Shown one piece after another: positions 4,294 to 6,238 of a DNA stretch of 6,238 nt (its first letter is position 1; the number at the start of each line of letters is the position of its first letter). The stretch covers positions 1 to 6,238 of the forward strand of contig JASHYZ010000668.1 of assembly GCA_030042795.1 (NCBI GenBank). Reading direction: 5' to 3'. The position numbers and the translations under genes were made by a program. The notes beneath the pieces were generated by a model. That model saw nothing but the letters and a program-made list of their open reading frames with translations. It did not search any database and was not told where the DNA came from. This DNA is from Terriglobia bacterium (GTDB lineage Bacteria; Acidobacteriota; Terriglobia; UBA7540).

Positions 4294-6238
4294 GTGAAGC
4301 GGTTAAGTATCCTCAGCGTGACTCTTACCCTCTTGTTCCTGAGTTGTACCAAGAGCAAAAAAACGTCTTCCGTGACGGTGGCTATCTCGCCCACTTCGGC
4401 GACGGTTGGGGCGGGCGCGGAGCAGCAGTTCATGGCCACGGTGACGAATGCCACTGACACCACCGTCACCTGGCAAGTGAATGGCACAGCCGGCGGGAAC
4501 TCCACCGTAGGAACCGTATCCTCCACTGGACTGTACACCGCGCCAGCAACAGTTCCCAGCCCCGCCACCGTCGCGGTGGCGGCCGTTTCGCAAGCTGACA
4601 CTTCCGTATCCGCCTCGGCCTCGGTCACCATCACCAGTTCTACGGTGGGCATCGCGCCCAGCTCGGCAACGGTTTCGGCAGCGGCCACCCAGCAGTTCAC
4701 CGCGACGGTGAAAGGCGAAAGCACGCCGGCGGTGACCTGGCAAGTGAACGGCACGATGGGCGGCACCACAGCCACGGGCACCATCGATGCCACCGGTCTC
4801 TATACGGCGCCGGCTGTTCCACCTTCCGGGCAACAGGTGACGGTTACCGCAGTCTCCGAGGCTGATTCCTTGATGACGGCGTCCGCAACCGTCATCGTGG
4901 CGCCCTCGGTGGCCACGCTCAACGGGTCATACGCATTCGTATTCAATGGACAGAGCTCCGGCACGCGACTCGTGGAAGCCGGGAGTTTCCAGGCGGACGG
5001 CAAGGGCAACGTGACCGGAGGGATCGAGGACGTCAACGACTCAACCCAGATACTCAACAACGTTGCTTTCACCGGAACCTACACGGTGGGCCAGGATGGC
5101 CGTGGCAGCCTGGTGATCACGCCGTCAGGCTCTTCGGGGCTGAGCAAGTCCACCTTCGAAATCGTCTTGATTTCGAACCAGCAGGCACGCCTGATCGCTT
5201 ACGACTCGTTCTCGAACGGCTGGGGCCGCCTCGATCTCCAGGACAGTTCCGCTTTCTCCAACTCGGCCCTCAGCGGCAACTACGTCTTCAACTTCAGCGG
5301 CGGCGATGGCGGCGGTCTGCCCTATTGCTCGATCGGTTACATCACCTTTAATGGACGGGGGGTGATCTCCGGAGGCTCTCTCGACAGCAACGACAACGGC
5401 GGGGTGGTTACCGCCCTGGCGGTGACTGGAAGCTACGCCACGGCTTCGAATGGCCGCGGTACGCTCACGCTGAACAGCAGTTTTTTCTCCTACAGCTTCG
5501 CCTTTTATGTGGTGTCGGCGCAGACGCTGCGCCTGGTGTCAGTCGGAACCTTGGGCGGACCTGTGTGGTCCGGCAGCGCGAACAGTCAGCAGTCGGACAT
5601 TAGTGCAAGTTCCGCCCTCAGCGGTCCCTTCGTGTTTCAGGCGGGCAGCCCCTCTGGCGCAAGTACATTTGCGGATGCCGGCCAGTTTCAGATGAATTCT
5701 GGAGGCAGCATCACCAACGGCGTGGGAGACGAGAACTACCAGGGAACCACCACCACGGGATACTCTTTTACAGGGAGCTACACACTGACCACCAACTCGT
5801 ACGGCACTTTGCAGCTTGTGAGCAGCGCGCTCGGCACCTTCAACTACTCTTTCTACTTGCAATCGAATGCGCAAGCCGTCTTGCTACGTACCGATCTGGA
5901 AGCGGTAACAAGTGGAACCCTCGCGGCCCAGACGCAGAGCACATTCTCCCTCTCTGACCTGAGCGGTCCGTACGGCTTCAATCTCGATGGCAACACCGTA
6001 GGAACCTCCAGCGCCAACTCTGTTCCCATCGACAAACTTGGCCAACTTTCAGCCGCCAGCACCGGAAGCTCAACTGGAAATGAAACCCTCAACACCGGGA
6101 CAGTTCTCACCGCGAACGTTGCGCTCACCATCACGAATACGGTTCAATCGACTGGCCGCGGCACATTGAAGATAACCGGCGGAGGCAGCACCCGGCTGGT
6201 CAACTTTTATCTGATTTCGCCACAGAGCCTATTTTTAA
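4294..6238 (+). CDS. Exported lipoprotein-like protein with two Ig-like domains and four beta-rich repeats (3' end outside window)
   Basis: The frame opens at GTG 4294 and stays open to the window edge: 648 codons are seen and the C-terminus is missing. The final TAA-like bases are out of frame. Residues 1-18, MKRLSILSVTLTLLFLSC, look like a lipoprotein signal with C18 as the lipidation site, though F at -3 is not canonical. Residues 29-117 and 118-202 are two Ig-like (Big_2-type) domains, 89 residues out of phase, sharing V-T-W-Q-V-N-G-T and GLYTAPA. From residue 209, four repeats of about 115 residues begin with L-(S/N)-G-x-(Y/F)-x-F (L209, L326, L442, L556). Most contain a GRGTL-like motif near the middle. 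The protein is rich in Ser, Thr and Gly with only one further Cys (C345). There is no catalytic motif; a surface-anchored adhesive or structural role is inference. It is probably co-transcribed with the epimerase gene. Confidence 0.9.
   Translation, partial: MKRLSILSVTLTLLFLSCTKSKKTSSVTVAISPTSATVGAGAEQQFMATVTNATDTTVTWQVNGTAGGNSTVGTVSSTGLYTAPATVPSPATVAVAAVSQADTSVSASASVTITSSTVGIAPSSATVSAAATQQFTATVKGESTPAVTWQVNGTMGGTTATGTIDATGLYTAPAVPPSGQQVTVTAVSEADSLMTASATVIVAPSVATLNGSYAFVFNGQSSGTRLVEAGSFQADGKGNVTGGIEDVNDSTQILNNVAFTGTYTVGQDGRGSLVITPSGSSGLSKSTFEIVLISNQQARLIAYDSFSNGWGRLDLQDSSAFSNSALSGNYVFNFSGGDGGGLPYCSIGYITFNGRGVISGGSLDSNDNGGVVTALAVTGSYATASNGRGTLTLNSSFFSYSFAFYVVSAQTLRLVSVGTLGGPVWSGSANSQQSDISASSALSGPFVFQAGSPSGASTFADAGQFQMNSGGSITNGVGDENYQGTTTTGYSFTGSYTLTTNSYGTLQLVSSALGTFNYSFYLQSNAQAVLLRTDLEAVTSGTLAAQTQSTFSLSDLSGPYGFNLDGNTVGTSSANSVPIDKLGQLSAASTGSSTGNETLNTGTVLTANVALTITNTVQSTGRGTLKITGGGSTRLVNFYLISPQSLFL
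4378..4899 (+). repeat. Tandem pair of Ig-like domain repeats (89 codons each)
   Basis: Residues 29-117 and 118-202 of the lipoprotein align with an offset of exactly 89 residues. For example W60 and W149 both sit in TWQVNGT, and GLYTAPA recurs at the same offset. Similarity is also visible in DNA: ACCTGGCAAGTGAA at 4468 and again at 4735, 267 bases apart. This indicates internal duplication of one domain. Confidence 0.85.
4918..6238 (+). repeat. Four degenerate beta-rich protein repeats of about 115 residues
   Basis: Repeat starts, by the L-x-G-x-(Y/F)-x-F motif, are near 4918, 5269, 5617 and 5959, spaced 117, 116 and 114 codons. Shared landmarks include a central F/V-T-G-x-Y segment, a GRG(T/S)L or YGTL turn, and a closing FxxxLIS-like or FYLxS strand. 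The fourth unit is cut by the window end about 25 residues before its expected finish. Sequence identity between units is low, so these are old duplications. Confidence 0.75.

Noticed and set aside
4278..4833. Two minus-strand frames of about 175 residues opposite the lipoprotein gene.
   Set aside because: Their composition (Val/Thr/Ala-rich, or Arg/Gly-rich) mirrors the repetitive GC-rich sense strand. The sense frame has a signal peptide, a ribosome-binding site and repeated domains.
6229..6238. The terminal TAA as the stop codon of the lipoprotein gene.
   Set aside because: It is out of frame: from GTG 4294 the last full codon is TTA (6235-6237), so the gene continues past the window.

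Overview
The window looks like part of an Acidobacteriota-type chromosome. This is an inference from GC-rich coding DNA, a secreted sulfatase-fold protein with a TPR tail, a lipoprotein built of Ig-like and glycine/serine-rich beta repeats, and abundant short palindromic repeats. No rRNA or other decisive taxonomic marker is present.

Layout. Positions 1-226 hold no gene. They contain a compact repeat structure: two inverted copies of a REP-type palindrome inside a 12-bp inverted repeat, with 15-bp direct repeats outside. Positions 227-2257 (minus) encode an exported sulfatase-family protein (alkaline phosphatase superfamily) with about five C-terminal TPR units. A palindromic repeat pair is embedded in frame in its catalytic domain. 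Positions 2258-2465 hold no gene but carry three spaced copies of a 10-11 bp word. Next come rpmA (L27) and rplU (L21), both minus, transcribed rplU then rpmA from a near-consensus sigma-70 promoter at 3132-3160. A third REP palindrome sits between them, just upstream of the rpmA ribosome-binding site. Divergently, at 3281-4249 (plus), lies an NAD-dependent epimerase/dehydratase of the extended SDR family. It is followed 44 bases later by a large lipoprotein-like beta-repeat protein that starts at GTG 4294 and is still open at the window end.

How the genes relate. rplU and rpmA are a conserved housekeeping pair for the 50S subunit. The sulfatase gene is downstream on the same strand but separated by 208 bases of repeats, so co-transcription is uncertain. 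The epimerase and the lipoprotein are close together and codirectional, which suggests one transcript, but nothing in the sequence links their functions. No complete new system is visible. The most unusual material is the short repeats: three distinct families in about 2.8 kb, one inside an open reading frame.
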